DNA of 64,000 nucleotides from the NCBI GenBank assembly GCA_026987195.1, contig JALSNC010000282.1, positions 1 to 64,000 on the forward strand. The letters run 5' to 3'. Within the stretch, counting starts at the first letter, position 1. Every line of letters starts with the position of its first letter. Shown in pieces: positions 34,769 to 46,263 of the stretch. This stretch comes from Desulfobulbaceae bacterium. Its GTDB lineage: Bacteria > Desulfobacterota > Desulfobulbia > Desulfobulbales > Desulfobulbaceae. The notes under the pieces were generated by a model, which worked only from the letters and a program-made list of their open reading frames with translations, was not told the origin of the DNA and did not search any database. The translations under genes were made by a program, and so were the position numbers.

Positions 34769-35183
34769 GAGGTGTGCCCTCCCCGGGGATGAACCAATTG
34801 TTGACCTTCGCTGCCGGAGCGCGGTGGCAGTCGGCAGCGATCCTGTCCGGCAGTATAACCCGATCGACTTCAAAAGAAAATTCTGATATGATGAGGGCGT
34901 CGCAAAAAGTCCGGTCTACCGCGTTGTAGCGGGTACGGCCAGTGGCCGGCGTACTGCATGTACACCTCTGCCTGGCCGACACCGCTACGCCTTGCATATC
35001 GAACGTTAATGCCTGGCCATCTTAAACGTGTGATGGACTTATTACGAGTCCATCGTATGATAGGGGATGCCGAAAAAAGCAGGTATCCCGGGAGAGGACC
35101 GGTTGCCACAGATTGTCACTATTGGCAGCCACTTTGAAATAGCGGGACTTTTTCCCGCAGACAGCCATGTGGAGATCACCGCC
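34769..35183. other. 415-base divergent intergenic region with MITE-like element
   Basis: Between galE (minus) and the tautomerase (plus). MITE-like copy 2 fills 34894-35054. The rest holds the galE ribosome site and an AT-rich segment (34865-34890). An open frame from 35067 reaches the tautomerase in frame, but its first 39 codons show no conservation signal. Confidence 0.55.
34894..35054. mobile_element. MITE-like element, copy 2
   Basis: About 161 bases, clearly homologous to the copy at 30490: same inner arms GTAGCGGGTACGGCCA and TGGCCGACACCGCTAC, same right end (GGACTTATTACGAGTCCATC). The left end is slightly altered (AGGGCGTCGCAAAAAGTCC). TATGAT occurs directly outside both ends (near 34887 and 35056), an imperfect target duplication. 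Confidence 0.75.
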
Positions 35184-37690
<2,507 letters not shown>

Positions 37691-37727
37691 AAGTACGGTC
37701 CGGGCCGTCGTGTCGCATGGATGGAGC

Positions 37728-37979
37728 ATGAAGAAAGTCAAGATTCCCACCGGAGAACCGGCCGGCCGCATTACCTGCCAGTCATGCGGCAACAATACCG
37801 ATTTCGTCGAAGTGGCGGAGGACGTCCTGGTCACCACCCACTATGTCCAGAACGCTGATGGCAGTTTCACGCCCCGGGAGAACGAAACCGAGATCCACGG
37901 CCAGGTACGGCTGCTGTGCGGCAAGTGCGGAGCAGATCTGACGCCGTTTCATTCCCATTTCCTGGAAATGATCTTTTAG
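37728..37979 (+). CDS. Small zinc-ribbon protein
   Basis: An 83-aa protein with CQSCG near residue 17 and CGKCG near residue 65, a four-Cys zinc ribbon. The segment between is beta-rich (FVEVAEDVLVTTHYVQNADG). The ATG at 37728 has GGAG very close (3 bases), and the frame upstream runs into acyP and is ignored. It lies 14 bases before the ATP-grasp gene, suggesting a pair. Function unknown. Confidence 0.75.
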   Translation: MKKVKIPTGEPAGRITCQSCGNNTDFVEVAEDVLVTTHYVQNADGSFTPRENETEIHGQVRLLCGKCGADLTPFHSHFLEMIF

Positions 37980-37993
37980 GCTGCGCTGATATA

Positions 37994-38815
37994 ATGCTGC
38001 TGGTGACGGACAACGATACTCTCCTGGCACAGTACGACCGGCTCGCAGCCGGTGATACGGTGGTTGGGCGCCTGCGGCTGCGGCCGGGCGAGGAGCATCT
38101 TCTTGTTGACCTGCAGGCCCGCGGCGTGCGGATGATCCCCTCGGCGACCTCCCAGCTCTGCAGCCGCTCCAAGGTCTTTCAGGCCCGAATCCTGGGTGGT
38201 TACATGCTGCCCCGCACCGCACCGGTCTATGATCTCCACGACATGATGCGGCTGGTGGGGCTCTATACCAGGGCCGTGGACGGGCCCGTGGTCTGCAAGC
38301 TTGACCGGGCCAACGGCGGCACCGGTATTCTCCGCTTTGCCTCCATCGAAGATGTCTACAGCCAGGCGGTCCTGGGGACGCTGCCCTTTCCCTTCGTGGT
38401 GCAGCCCTTTGCCCACCATTGCCGTGACATCCGCATCGTGCTCCTGGGTGGTATCGTGGAGGCCTATGAGCGGCACAATCCTGATAATTTCCGCCACAAC
38501 CTGCACTGCGGCGGCAGGAGCAGCAGTGTCGAACCCTCGGCAGGGCAACTCGAACTCTGCCGGCAGGTCATGGCGCGGGCCGGATTTCCCTATGCCTTTG
38601 TTGATCTCCTCATCGATGACAGGGGAAGAAACTGGCTTTCCGAGATCAACCTGCGGGGGGGGCTGCGAGGAGCGCGGTTGAGCCAGCAGGACTACCTGCA
38701 GGCCGTGGAGGAAATCCACCGCCAGATACTGGCAGGCGGATACGATGGTGGTGAAGATGATTCGCCGGTGGCAGGAACGGTTCATTCCCGGCGTGACGGA
38801 GGTAACAACAGATGA
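37994..38815 (+). CDS. ATP-grasp protein, RimK-like
   Basis: 273 aa with ATP-grasp features: GPVVCKLDRANGGTGILRF (the phosphate-loop Lys and Gly-rich segment), FVVQPFAHHCRDIRIVLLGG, and the metal-binding AFVDLLIDDRGRNWLSEINLRGG (Asp and Glu-Asn pair). This is the RimK/glutathione-synthetase branch, which forms amide bonds between a carboxylate and an amine or peptide end. The substrate is unknown; co-location with the zinc-ribbon gene hints at a peptide-tailing pair, as inference only. The start lacks a clear ribosome site. Confidence 0.82.
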   Translation: MLLVTDNDTLLAQYDRLAAGDTVVGRLRLRPGEEHLLVDLQARGVRMIPSATSQLCSRSKVFQARILGGYMLPRTAPVYDLHDMMRLVGLYTRAVDGPVVCKLDRANGGTGILRFASIEDVYSQAVLGTLPFPFVVQPFAHHCRDIRIVLLGGIVEAYERHNPDNFRHNLHCGGRSSSVEPSAGQLELCRQVMARAGFPYAFVDLLIDDRGRNWLSEINLRGGLRGARLSQQDYLQAVEEIHRQILAGGYDGGEDDSPVAGTVHSRRDGGNNR

Positions 38816-39241
38816 CAATCAGGCAGGCACTGTGTTGCGCCGCAGGGCGGTGCAACGAGGTTGAGGTGCGGCCGGGATACAGGCCGGCAGGATAAAAAAA
38901 GCCGGTCTTTTTAGGTGGTTGCCGATAGCGGTGAACTATTGCCCGGCAGGTGCCCCATGACGAAAAGCCAAGGCTCCTGCTGCCTGAAACCTGCCCCGGG
39001 TAACCCCTCACGGGATGGGGCTAACCATCGGTTTGTCCGGCCACAAGGATGTAAGCGCTCTCAGGGGCCGCAGATTCGGAGTCTGCGCTTACCTAGAGGC
39101 GTGCCTGGCCGCAGGTAAGCGGACCGCAGGGAGACTCCGATAGCCTACCTGTGCGGGCAGGCACGACCGTGCAAGGAGGTAAGCGTAGACTGCGTTCGGC
39201 TCCTGTGAGCGCTTACGTTCCCTGGCCCCTGATCTTCGCAC
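38816..39241. repeat. Composite stem-loop repeat cluster
   Basis: No gene. A short-motif copy (38914-38945) is followed by an inverted copy of the repeat core (39000-39060: TAACCCCTCACGGGATG, AACCATCGGTTT, then TGTAAGCGCTC) and by paired arms GTAAGCGCTCTCAGG (39051-39065) and CCTGTGAGCGCTTAC (39202-39216) that close a large hairpin around GCAGGCACGACCGTGC. TTCCCTGGCCCCTGATC follows at 39218-39234. Confidence 0.75.
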
Positions 39242-39275
39242 AAAAAAAAGGAAGGTCGCCCAGGCGGCCTTCCTT
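39242..39275 (-). terminator. Rho-independent terminator of dsrC
   Basis: A 13-base stem AAGGAAGGTCGCC (39248-39260) with GGCGGCCTTCCTT (39263-39275), one mismatch and a tight loop, followed on the minus strand by a T-run of eight (39242-39249). It lies 34 bases beyond the dsrC stop. Confidence 0.9.
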
Positions 39276-39309
39276 CTGAAATCAGCGCACTAGCAGGCTG
39301 GTTTCCACA

Positions 39310-39627
39310 TCATACACAACCGGTGGGCTTGGGCAGACCAGCCATCTTGCAGGCTCCCTTACCAGGTCCGGACGGGAACAGCTCGTAGATCCGCTTCAGC
39401 GGGAAACCGGTGGTCTTGGAGAGAATACGTACCATCGGGGCAATGCCGTTCTTCTTGTAGTACTCCTGCAGGGCGTCGATGACCTTCTGGTGCTCGTCGG
39501 TGATCTCGGAGATACCCTCAACGGTCTTGACGTAGTCTACCCAGTTTTCGTCCCACTCGTCTCCTTTGAGCAGGAAACCGTCCTCGTCAACCTCGTAAGT
39601 CTTGCCATTGTGCTCGATAGTTGCCAT
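39310..39627 (-). CDS. dsrC: DsrC, sulfur-carrier protein of dissimilatory sulfite reduction
   Basis: DsrC carries the trisulfide product of sulfite reductase DsrAB to the membrane complex DsrMKJOP. The 105-aa protein reads WDENWVDYVKTVEGISEITD and ends GACKMAGLPKPTGCV, with both functional cysteines (Cys93 and the penultimate Cys104). The two-Cys form separates true DsrC from RspA-like and TusE proteins, so the host is a sulfate/sulfite reducer or sulfur disproportionator. It is a lone gene with strong signals (AAGGAGGATGCAAC ribosome site, own terminator), as expected of one of the most abundant mRNAs. Divergent from ppiD. Confidence 0.98.
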   Translation of the reverse strand: MATIEHNGKTYEVDEDGFLLKGDEWDENWVDYVKTVEGISEITDEHQKVIDALQEYYKKNGIAPMVRILSKTTGFPLKRIYELFPSGPGKGACKMAGLPKPTGCV

Positions 39628-39698
39628 GTTGCATCCTCCTTGGGCATGATAATATGGTATTGGCCAATGCTTTTCCCTAATGTCATAAGGTACGCGTT

Positions 39699-39727
39699 TT
39701 TTTACTATAGGGCAATCCTTTTGTCAA
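39699..39727 (-). promoter_or_regulatory. Candidate dsrC promoter
   Basis: On the minus strand TTGACA (39722-39727) is followed after 17 bases by TAAAAA (39699-39704), about 70 bases upstream of the dsrC start in a very AT-rich region. The -10 match is moderate. Confidence 0.45.
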
Positions 39728-39883
39728 GCAAACACAAGGTATTTTTTTGAGTGAACCATCAATCATTTTTTCGGCCCGCCGGAATGCATTTTTCACTGGT
39801 AAGTTGCTATCAAATTGAACATAATGGACCCTTCAAAAAAACGCGTCAAACCAGCCCATGTCTGTTGAAGGAGCAAGTTTATC

Positions 39884-41767
39884 ATGCTGAACATGTTACG
39901 TAAAAAGGCCCAGTCTCCGCTTATCCAGGGACTCGTCCTCCTCATTGCCGTTGTCTTTATCTTCTGGGGCGTGGGAAGCAACCTGAATCAGAATCGCAAT
40001 GCCATCGCCGTGGTCAATGGGGCCGAGATCAGCCTCCAGGACTTTCAGCGGAACTACGAACAGGCGGTGGAGCGGTTCCGGCAGCAGTTCGGTGGCCAGC
40101 TTCCGCCCGGGCTCCTGGAGGGGGCCGGTCTGAAGCAGCAGGTCCTCAACCAGATGATCCGTTCCGAGCTGATCCGCCAGGGAGGCGGGAAGATGGGAAT
40201 CCAGATCAGCGATGCCGCTGTGCAGCGGGAAATCGAGAAGATCGACGCCTTCAGGGAGAATGGCCATTTCGACGTCCAGCGGTACAGCCAGGTCCTCGGC
40301 CGCAACAGGCTGACCCCGGTCGCCTTTGAGAAGGGGTTGCGCAGCGACCTGCTGACCAGGCGGGTGGAGAAACTGGTCGGGTCCTTTGCCGTGGTGCCTG
40401 ACAGCGAGGTCCAGGCCTGGATCGATTTTGCCAATGAAGAGCTCAGGGTCAGCTATCTCGGTCTCAGCAGCGAGGATTTCCGGGACAAGGTCAAGGTCGA
40501 TGACGCCGATCTGGCCGCCTGGTTTGAACAGCACCGGGATGCCTACAAGTCCGAGCCGGCCATCCGGGTCCGGTATCTGTTCTTCCCCTTTACTGCCGAC
40601 GAGGCGGCGATAACCGTGACCGACGATGAGGTCAGGGCCCGCTATGAGGCCGACAGGGCCAGGTACGAGGAACCCGAGAAGCGCCATGCCCGGCATATCC
40701 TTTTCCAGGTTACGGCCACGGACAGCGATGCGGCCCGGGCGGAGAAGAAAAAGAAGGCCGAAGAGGTCCTGGCCCTGGCCAGAAAGGGTGGAGATTTTGC
40801 CGGGCTGGCCCGGAAGTATTCCGAGGGCCCGAGCAGGAAAAAGGGGGGCGACCTGGGATTCTTCACCAGGCGGAGCATGGTCAAGCCTTTTGCCGACGCG
40901 GTCTTTTCCATGCAGCCCGGGACAGTGAGCGGCATTGTCGAGACGCCGTTCGGTTATCACATCATCAAGCTCGAGGAGGTCCGGCCGGCGCGGGTTCGGC
41001 CCCTGGAGGAGGTGCGCAGCGAGATCACCGCCGAGCTGCAACGGGAAAAGGCTGCCGGCCTCACCTTTAAACGGGCCACCAGGGCCTACGAGGAGATCAT
41101 GCGCACCGGCAGTCTCGACAAGTATGGCCGGCAGAAAGGCGCGGAAAAGGTGGAAGAGACGGATTTCTTCACCCGCAGCAACCCGCCGGCGGGCATTACC
41201 GCCAACCGCGATTTCCTGGCCAGGGCCTTTGCCCTGCAGAAGGGTGAGCTGAGTTCCCTGGTCAGGCTGGACAAGGGCTACGCCATTATTTTTGTCGAGG
41301 ACGTTCGCCCGCCGGAGGTGCCTGCCCTGGACAAGGTCCGTGACCGGGTGGTTGCCGACTATCGAAAGGATCAGGCTGTCCGGCTCGCCAGGGAGGCCGC
41401 GGAAAAACTGCTGCAGGAGGCCCGTGAAAAGGGGTCCCTGGCCGCGGTGCACAAGGAGCTTGCGGCCTCGGCCTATGTCAAACGCTCGGCTGCCGCCACC
41501 TCGGTGGATCCGCCGGCGCCGGTCATCCAGGACGCCTTCGCCCTGGCCGGTGATGCGAAATTGCCGGAACAGCCGGTGGATGTGGCCAATACCTTTTATG
41601 TCTATGAGGTGCTGGACCGGCGACCGGGGCGTGCGGATGAGAAAACGGACCGGAAAAAGATCGCCGGCCGGCTCATGGCAAGCCTCAGGAACCGCCTGGT
41701 TTCGGACTGGCTGACCCGCCTGCAGGCCGACTCCGAGATCTGGATCAATTCCGAGTATCTCAAGTAG
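39884..41767 (+). CDS. ppiD: Periplasmic folding chaperone / peptidyl-prolyl isomerase PpiD
   Basis: Inner-membrane-anchored chaperone at the exit of SecYEG. The 627-aa protein starts MLNMLRKKAQSPLIQG (GAAGGAG upstream), with one membrane helix at about residues 13-32, a SurA_N-3 domain (VNGAEISLQDFQRNYEQAVE), a parvulin domain (KRHARHILFQV to GYHIIKLEEV, including GGDLGFFTRRSMVKPF) and a second degenerate parvulin-like part. Length and order are as in PpiD. No neighbour in the same direction until the helicase. Confidence 0.93.
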   Translation: MLNMLRKKAQSPLIQGLVLLIAVVFIFWGVGSNLNQNRNAIAVVNGAEISLQDFQRNYEQAVERFRQQFGGQLPPGLLEGAGLKQQVLNQMIRSELIRQGGGKMGIQISDAAVQREIEKIDAFRENGHFDVQRYSQVLGRNRLTPVAFEKGLRSDLLTRRVEKLVGSFAVVPDSEVQAWIDFANEELRVSYLGLSSEDFRDKVKVDDADLAAWFEQHRDAYKSEPAIRVRYLFFPFTADEAAITVTDDEVRARYEADRARYEEPEKRHARHILFQVTATDSDAARAEKKKKAEEVLALARKGGDFAGLARKYSEGPSRKKGGDLGFFTRRSMVKPFADAVFSMQPGTVSGIVETPFGYHIIKLEEVRPARVRPLEEVRSEITAELQREKAAGLTFKRATRAYEEIMRTGSLDKYGRQKGAEKVEETDFFTRSNPPAGITANRDFLARAFALQKGELSSLVRLDKGYAIIFVEDVRPPEVPALDKVRDRVVADYRKDQAVRLAREAAEKLLQEAREKGSLAAVHKELAASAYVKRSAAATSVDPPAPVIQDAFALAGDAKLPEQPVDVANTFYVYEVLDRRPGRADEKTDRKKIAGRLMASLRNRLVSDWLTRLQADSEIWINSEYLK

Positions 41768-41964
41768 GGGCCCTTTCTGCCCGGCCTGCCGCGATCACCT
41801 GCGGCAGGCGTACTGCTGCTTGTGCAGAAAATCCCGGTGTTCAGGGTGGTCGGCAAGATCGGTTAACGGTTGCTGCCCGCCTCCACCGCCGGTGGGCAGG
41901 CGGTAAATGTCCGGCTCTTTCAATGGAGTTGCCGATGGCGGTGAACTGTGAGGGCAGGCGTAAG

Positions 41965-41992
41965 CCCCGGATGGGTCCCATCCGGGGTTTTT
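41965..41992 (+). terminator. Rho-independent terminator downstream of ppiD
   Basis: Perfect 11-base arms CCCCGGATGGG (41965-41975) and CCCATCCGGGG (41977-41987), then TTTTT. With so tight a loop, the real hairpin probably opens the innermost pairs. Confidence 0.8.
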
Positions 41993-42029
41993 CGTTCTGC
42001 GCCAAGGAAAAACGGTGATGTTTTTTTCT

Positions 42030-42058
42030 TTAACCAAACCGGATGATCGTTGTATAGT
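42030..42058 (+). promoter_or_regulatory. Promoter of the SNF2 helicase gene
   Basis: TTAACC at 42030-42035, a 17-base spacer and TATAGT at 42053-42058, 45 bases before the favoured ATG. Confidence 0.5.
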
Positions 42059-42102
42059 GGAACGATTTGGAACTTTTTTCAACCTTCAGGATCCAGAGGT
42101 CC

Positions 42103-45100
42103 ATGTCCGCAACTGACCCGATTGCAGAGAACCTGCCTTCCATCACCGGTCTGTCCGCCTTTGAGCAGTTTCTCCTCCAGTTTATTTCCATCATCTATGA
42201 ACCGGTTTCCGTGACATTTCTCGGCAAGTGCCTGGCCAGGATGGATATGCTGCCACCCGATGCCACCACCACCGGCAGGACCGAGCTTGCCGGGGTGGTT
42301 TCCCGTCTTCGGGAGGAGGGCTTTCTCAACCGGCAGAACCAGTGCCGGCCGGCGCTGGCGGAGCGTCTCACCAGGATGGCGGTGGAAAACGGCCTCTTTC
42401 CCCGCTTCGTCGCCCTGATCGAGAAGGAGGCCCCGGTCTCCTACCAGTATGGCAAGTGGTCCACCCGCTGCTGGCGGGCCATGCGCCAGTTCCGGATCGG
42501 GGTCTACAGCCAGAATTTCGACCGCATCGATGAGGCCCTGGCCTTTCTCGAGCAACACTGCGGCCGCCAGCTCGGCCTGGAACCACCCGCAGTCCTGGTG
42601 GTGGCCCGCGCCTTTGACCCGGACTGGTTCGGCAGCCTGCCGGGTTCCCTGCAGTTCTTTCTTCTCAACCTGGTGGTCCGGCATGCCATGGAGCGGTTGT
42701 GCCATTTTCCCGAGGTTCAGGCCTATCTGGCCAGCGAGCAGGCCCTCACCATCTCCGAGATCGAGCTGGTCCCCTTCCGCCGGATGCTGGCCGGGTATTA
42801 CCTCCTCCAGGGGCGTTTCGGCGACCTGGAGCAGTTGCTGGCAACCCACGCCGACTCTTTCCAGGGTTCCGGTTTCGGCGGCACGGTGGCCTTTCTCCGC
42901 GGCGATACCGGTCAGGCCATGGAGTTGTTCGAGCGGGACCTGGAACAGCTGCAGGAGTACGCCGGCCCGGAAGGCAGCTTTTTCCTCGGTATCACAGGCC
43001 TGTTCTGTATCCTGGCCCTGCTGGCCCGCGGCGGCGAGGGAGACCGCGCCACCATCCGTCGGTCGGTGGCCATTGTCCTGGCCCGCTGCCAGGGCTGCCC
43101 CGAGGAGGTGCCGTTTCGTTTCCTCGATGCCTATGTCCGTTCCACCGAGGGCACCATGCCGGACATGATGCAGCTCACCGAGCAGCTGGCCGTGGATGAG
43201 CGGAGCCTGACCACCTTCATCGCGGTCCTCTCTCTCTACTGGATCGGGGTGGAGATCCCGGCCGATTTTCAGCAGGCCCTGGAGGAGCTGCACCGGCAGG
43301 CCCGGGAGAATACCTTTGCCTGGCTGGCCATGGAGACGGCCGAGCTGCTGGCCATCCTTGACCGGAACCGGGAGGAGATGGCGGCGGTGGCCGAGTCCAT
43401 GCGCGACCAGCTGGGGTGCCGCAGCATCTGCCGTGTCGTCACCCCCGAGGAGGAGTGGAAGCAGAGCCTGCAGGAGCTGATCGAGGTGACCCGCCAGGCC
43501 CGCGAACCGGAGCGGACGACCCGTCTGGTGTGGCTGGTGGAATACGTGGACAACATGCTGACCCTGCAGCCCAAGGAACAGCGCCGCACCGCCTCCGGCC
43601 AGTGGAGCAAGGGGCGGACCATCGCCCTGAACCGGCTCATGCAGGGCACAGGCTTCGATTATCTCACGGCCCAGGACCGGCGGGTCTGTGCCGCCCTGGA
43701 GCAGGTGGGGGAACCTACCTCCAGGAACGGGGGCTGTGCCTTTGACCTGGAAAAGGCCCTGCCCGAGATGGTGGGCCATCCCCTGGTTTTCCTGGCCCGC
43801 TCGCCGTCCACCCCGGTGGAACTGGTGGCCGGGGAGCCGGAGCTGGTGGTGGAGCAGCAGGAGGAAGTCCTCTTCATTCACTTTGCCCAGGACATCGGTG
43901 AGGGCAGCGTGGCGGTCTGGCAGGAAACCCCCACCCGGTACCGTATCATCCGCATCAATGACAACCACCGCCGGGTGGCCGGGATCACGGGCCGCAACGG
44001 GCTCCGGGTGCCCATGAGCGCCAGTCAGCAGGTCCTGGACGCCATCGGCAACATGGCATCCTTCATGACCGTGCACTCGGCCATTGACGTGAGCACCGAG
44101 GGGCAGGACGTGACCATGGTCGAGGCCGACCCCACCATCCACATCCACATCATTCCCTATGGCTCGGGGTTCCGTCTGGAGATGTTCGTGCAGCCCTTTT
44201 CCCATGACGGCCCCTACATGAAGCCCGGCAAGGGGGGCGCCAATGTCATGGCCGAGGTCAGGGGCCGGCGGCTGCAGACCCGGCGCAACCTGAAACTGGA
44301 GGAGGAAAAGGCCCGCGAGATCGAGGAGAGCTGTCCCATCCTCGATCTTGCCATCGACCTGGAACAGGAAAACGAGCGGGAATGGCACCTGCTCGATCCC
44401 GAGGAATGTCTGCAGGCCCTGCTGGAGCTGGAGGAGATCCGGGACCGGGTGGTGCTCGAATGGCCGGAAGGGGAAAAGCTGGCCGTGCGCCGGCAGGCGG
44501 GGATCAACCAGCTCAACCTCAACATCCGTACCAGTCAGCAGGACTGGTTCGCCTTGACCGGCCACCTGGAGGTCGACCAGGACGAGGTCATCGAGCTCAA
44601 GACCCTGCTCGACCGGATCAGCGAATCGCGCAGCCGGTTCATCCCCATGGGCGATGGCCACTTCCTCGCCCTGACCCAGGAGTTTCGCAACAGGCTCGAG
44701 GAGCTGATCCTGTTCGGTGAAAAACAGCAGGGCGAGGAAAACGGGATCCGGATTCATCCCCTGGCCGCCATTGCCCTGGACGATCTCACCCGCCAGGCCC
44801 GGACCGAGGCCGACGACGGCTGGCGCCGCCAGCTCGAGGCAATCCGCGAGGCCCAGGAACTGGTGCCCGAGGTCCCCACCACCCTGCAGGCCGAGCTGCG
44901 CGATTACCAGGTGGAGGGGTTTGTCTGGATGGCCCGCCTGGCCCATCTTGGCATCGGTGCCTGCCTGGCCGACGATATGGGACTGGGCAAGACCCTGCAG
45001 GCCCTGGCGGTGATCCTCAATTTCGCCGACCGGGGACCGACCCTGGTGGTGGCGCCGACCTCGGTCTGCATGAACTGGGAACAGGAGGTGAGCCGGTTCG

Positions 45101-46263
45101 CTCCCACCTTCCGTCTCCATACCCTGAGCGGCCAGAACCGGGACGAGGTGATCCGGGGGCTTGGACGGTTCGACCTGCTGGTGACCTCCTACACCCTGCT
45201 CCAGCAGGAGGTGGAACTGCTGGAGACCGTGCAGTGGCAATCCATCGTCCTTGACGAGGCCCAGGCCATCAAGAACGCGGCCACCAAGCGTTCCAAGGCC
45301 GCCATGCGGCTCAACGCCAGGTTCCGTCTCATCACCACCGGCACCCCCATCGAGAATCACCTGGGCGAGCTCTGGAACCTGTTCCACTTCATCAATCCGG
45401 GCCTGCTTGGCACCTATAAGCAGTTCAATGCCCGTTTCGGCATCCCCATCGAGAAACACCACGACCGGGAGGCCAGGCGCAAGCTGAAGAAACTGATCCG
45501 GCCCTTCATGCTGCGCCGCATCAAGTCCCAGGTCCTGGACGAGCTGCCGCCACGTACCGAGGTCACCCTGCAGGTGGAGATGCATCCCGAGGAGATGCGG
45601 TTCTACGAGGCCCTGCGGCAGCAGGCCATCGAGAATATCGAGGGCAGTACCGAGAAGTCGGGCCGGCACCTGCGCATCCTGGCCGAGATCATGCGGCTGC
45701 GTCGCGCCTGCTGCAATCCGCGCCTGATCACCGAGGATATCGACATCCCGTCCGCCAAGCTGGAGGTCTTTGCCGAGGTGGTGGAGGAACTGCTCGGCGG
45801 CCGGCACAAGGCCCTGGTCTTCAGCCAGTTCACCGGCCACCTGGCGCTGATCCGCGAGTTCCTCGACAGCAGGGAGATCTCCTACAAATACCTGGACGGC
45901 ACCACCCCGGCCAGGGAGCGGCAGCGGCAGGTGGAGAGCTTCCAGGCCGGCGAGGGCGACCTGTTTCTGATCAGTCTCAAGGCCGGTGGCCTGGGACTGA
46001 ACCTGACCGCGGCCGATTACGTCATCCACATGGATCCCTGGTGGAATCCGGCGGTGGAGGACCAGGCAGCGGACCGGGCGCACCGGATCGGCCAGAAGCG
46101 GCCGGTTACCGTCTACCGGCTGGTCACCTCGGGCACCATCGAGGAGAAGATCGTCCGCCTGCACCAGGAGAAACGCGAGCTTGCCAACTCCCTGCTCGAG
46201 GGTTCCGATGTCAGCGCCCGTATCAGCGCCGAGGAACTGCTGGAGCTGATCTGCAGTTCCTGA
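42103..46263 (+). CDS. Large SNF2-family DEAD/DEAH-box helicase
   Basis: About 1386 aa from ATG 42103 (AGAGG upstream; the frame is open to 42067). Roughly the first 920 residues are a helical, uncharacterised extension without recognised motifs. The C-terminal third is a Swi2/Snf2 ATPase: Walker A DDMGLGKTLQALAV near residue 955, DEAQ box LDEAQAIKN near 1050, STGTPIENHL type motif III (TTGTPIENHLGELW), LKAGGLGLNLTAADYV and motif VI DRAHRIGQKR near 1323. Such proteins move along duplex DNA and remodel protein-DNA complexes. The last 41 bases overlap recO on the other strand. Confidence 0.92.
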   Translation: MSATDPIAENLPSITGLSAFEQFLLQFISIIYEPVSVTFLGKCLARMDMLPPDATTTGRTELAGVVSRLREEGFLNRQNQCRPALAERLTRMAVENGLFPRFVALIEKEAPVSYQYGKWSTRCWRAMRQFRIGVYSQNFDRIDEALAFLEQHCGRQLGLEPPAVLVVARAFDPDWFGSLPGSLQFFLLNLVVRHAMERLCHFPEVQAYLASEQALTISEIELVPFRRMLAGYYLLQGRFGDLEQLLATHADSFQGSGFGGTVAFLRGDTGQAMELFERDLEQLQEYAGPEGSFFLGITGLFCILALLARGGEGDRATIRRSVAIVLARCQGCPEEVPFRFLDAYVRSTEGTMPDMMQLTEQLAVDERSLTTFIAVLSLYWIGVEIPADFQQALEELHRQARENTFAWLAMETAELLAILDRNREEMAAVAESMRDQLGCRSICRVVTPEEEWKQSLQELIEVTRQAREPERTTRLVWLVEYVDNMLTLQPKEQRRTASGQWSKGRTIALNRLMQGTGFDYLTAQDRRVCAALEQVGEPTSRNGGCAFDLEKALPEMVGHPLVFLARSPSTPVELVAGEPELVVEQQEEVLFIHFAQDIGEGSVAVWQETPTRYRIIRINDNHRRVAGITGRNGLRVPMSASQQVLDAIGNMASFMTVHSAIDVSTEGQDVTMVEADPTIHIHIIPYGSGFRLEMFVQPFSHDGPYMKPGKGGANVMAEVRGRRLQTRRNLKLEEEKAREIEESCPILDLAIDLEQENEREWHLLDPEECLQALLELEEIRDRVVLEWPEGEKLAVRRQAGINQLNLNIRTSQQDWFALTGHLEVDQDEVIELKTLLDRISESRSRFIPMGDGHFLALTQEFRNRLEELILFGEKQQGEENGIRIHPLAAIALDDLTRQARTEADDGWRRQLEAIREAQELVPEVPTTLQAELRDYQVEGFVWMARLAHLGIGACLADDMGLGKTLQALAVILNFADRGPTLVVAPTSVCMNWEQEVSRFAPTFRLHTLSGQNRDEVIRGLGRFDLLVTSYTLLQQEVELLETVQWQSIVLDEAQAIKNAATKRSKAAMRLNARFRLITTGTPIENHLGELWNLFHFINPGLLGTYKQFNARFGIPIEKHHDREARRKLKKLIRPFMLRRIKSQVLDELPPRTEVTLQVEMHPEEMRFYEALRQQAIENIEGSTEKSGRHLRILAEIMRLRRACCNPRLITEDIDIPSAKLEVFAEVVEELLGGRHKALVFSQFTGHLALIREFLDSREISYKYLDGTTPARERQRQVESFQAGEGDLFLISLKAGGLGLNLTAADYVIHMDPWWNPAVEDQAADRAHRIGQKRPVTVYRLVTSGTIEEKIVRLHQEKRELANSLLEGSDVSARISAEELLELICSS

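Larger units (their letters stand above)
41768..42102. other. 335-base gap between ppiD and the SNF2 gene
   Basis: Holds a short-motif copy (41928-41953), a terminator (41965-41992) and the SNF2 promoter (42030-42058). No gene seen. Confidence 0.55.

Noticed and set aside
38996-39230. CRISPR array or tRNA cluster in the repeated intergenic sequence
   Set aside because: Repeats are inverted and not regularly spaced, with no unique equal-length spacers; no cloverleaf with T-loop GGTTCGAATCC was found.
42079-46164. Open frame of 1361 codons antisense to the SNF2 helicase
   Set aside because: Shadow of the helicase frame with Gly/Leu/Asp/His-rich low-complexity translation and no family motifs, while the plus-strand frame has all Snf2 motifs.
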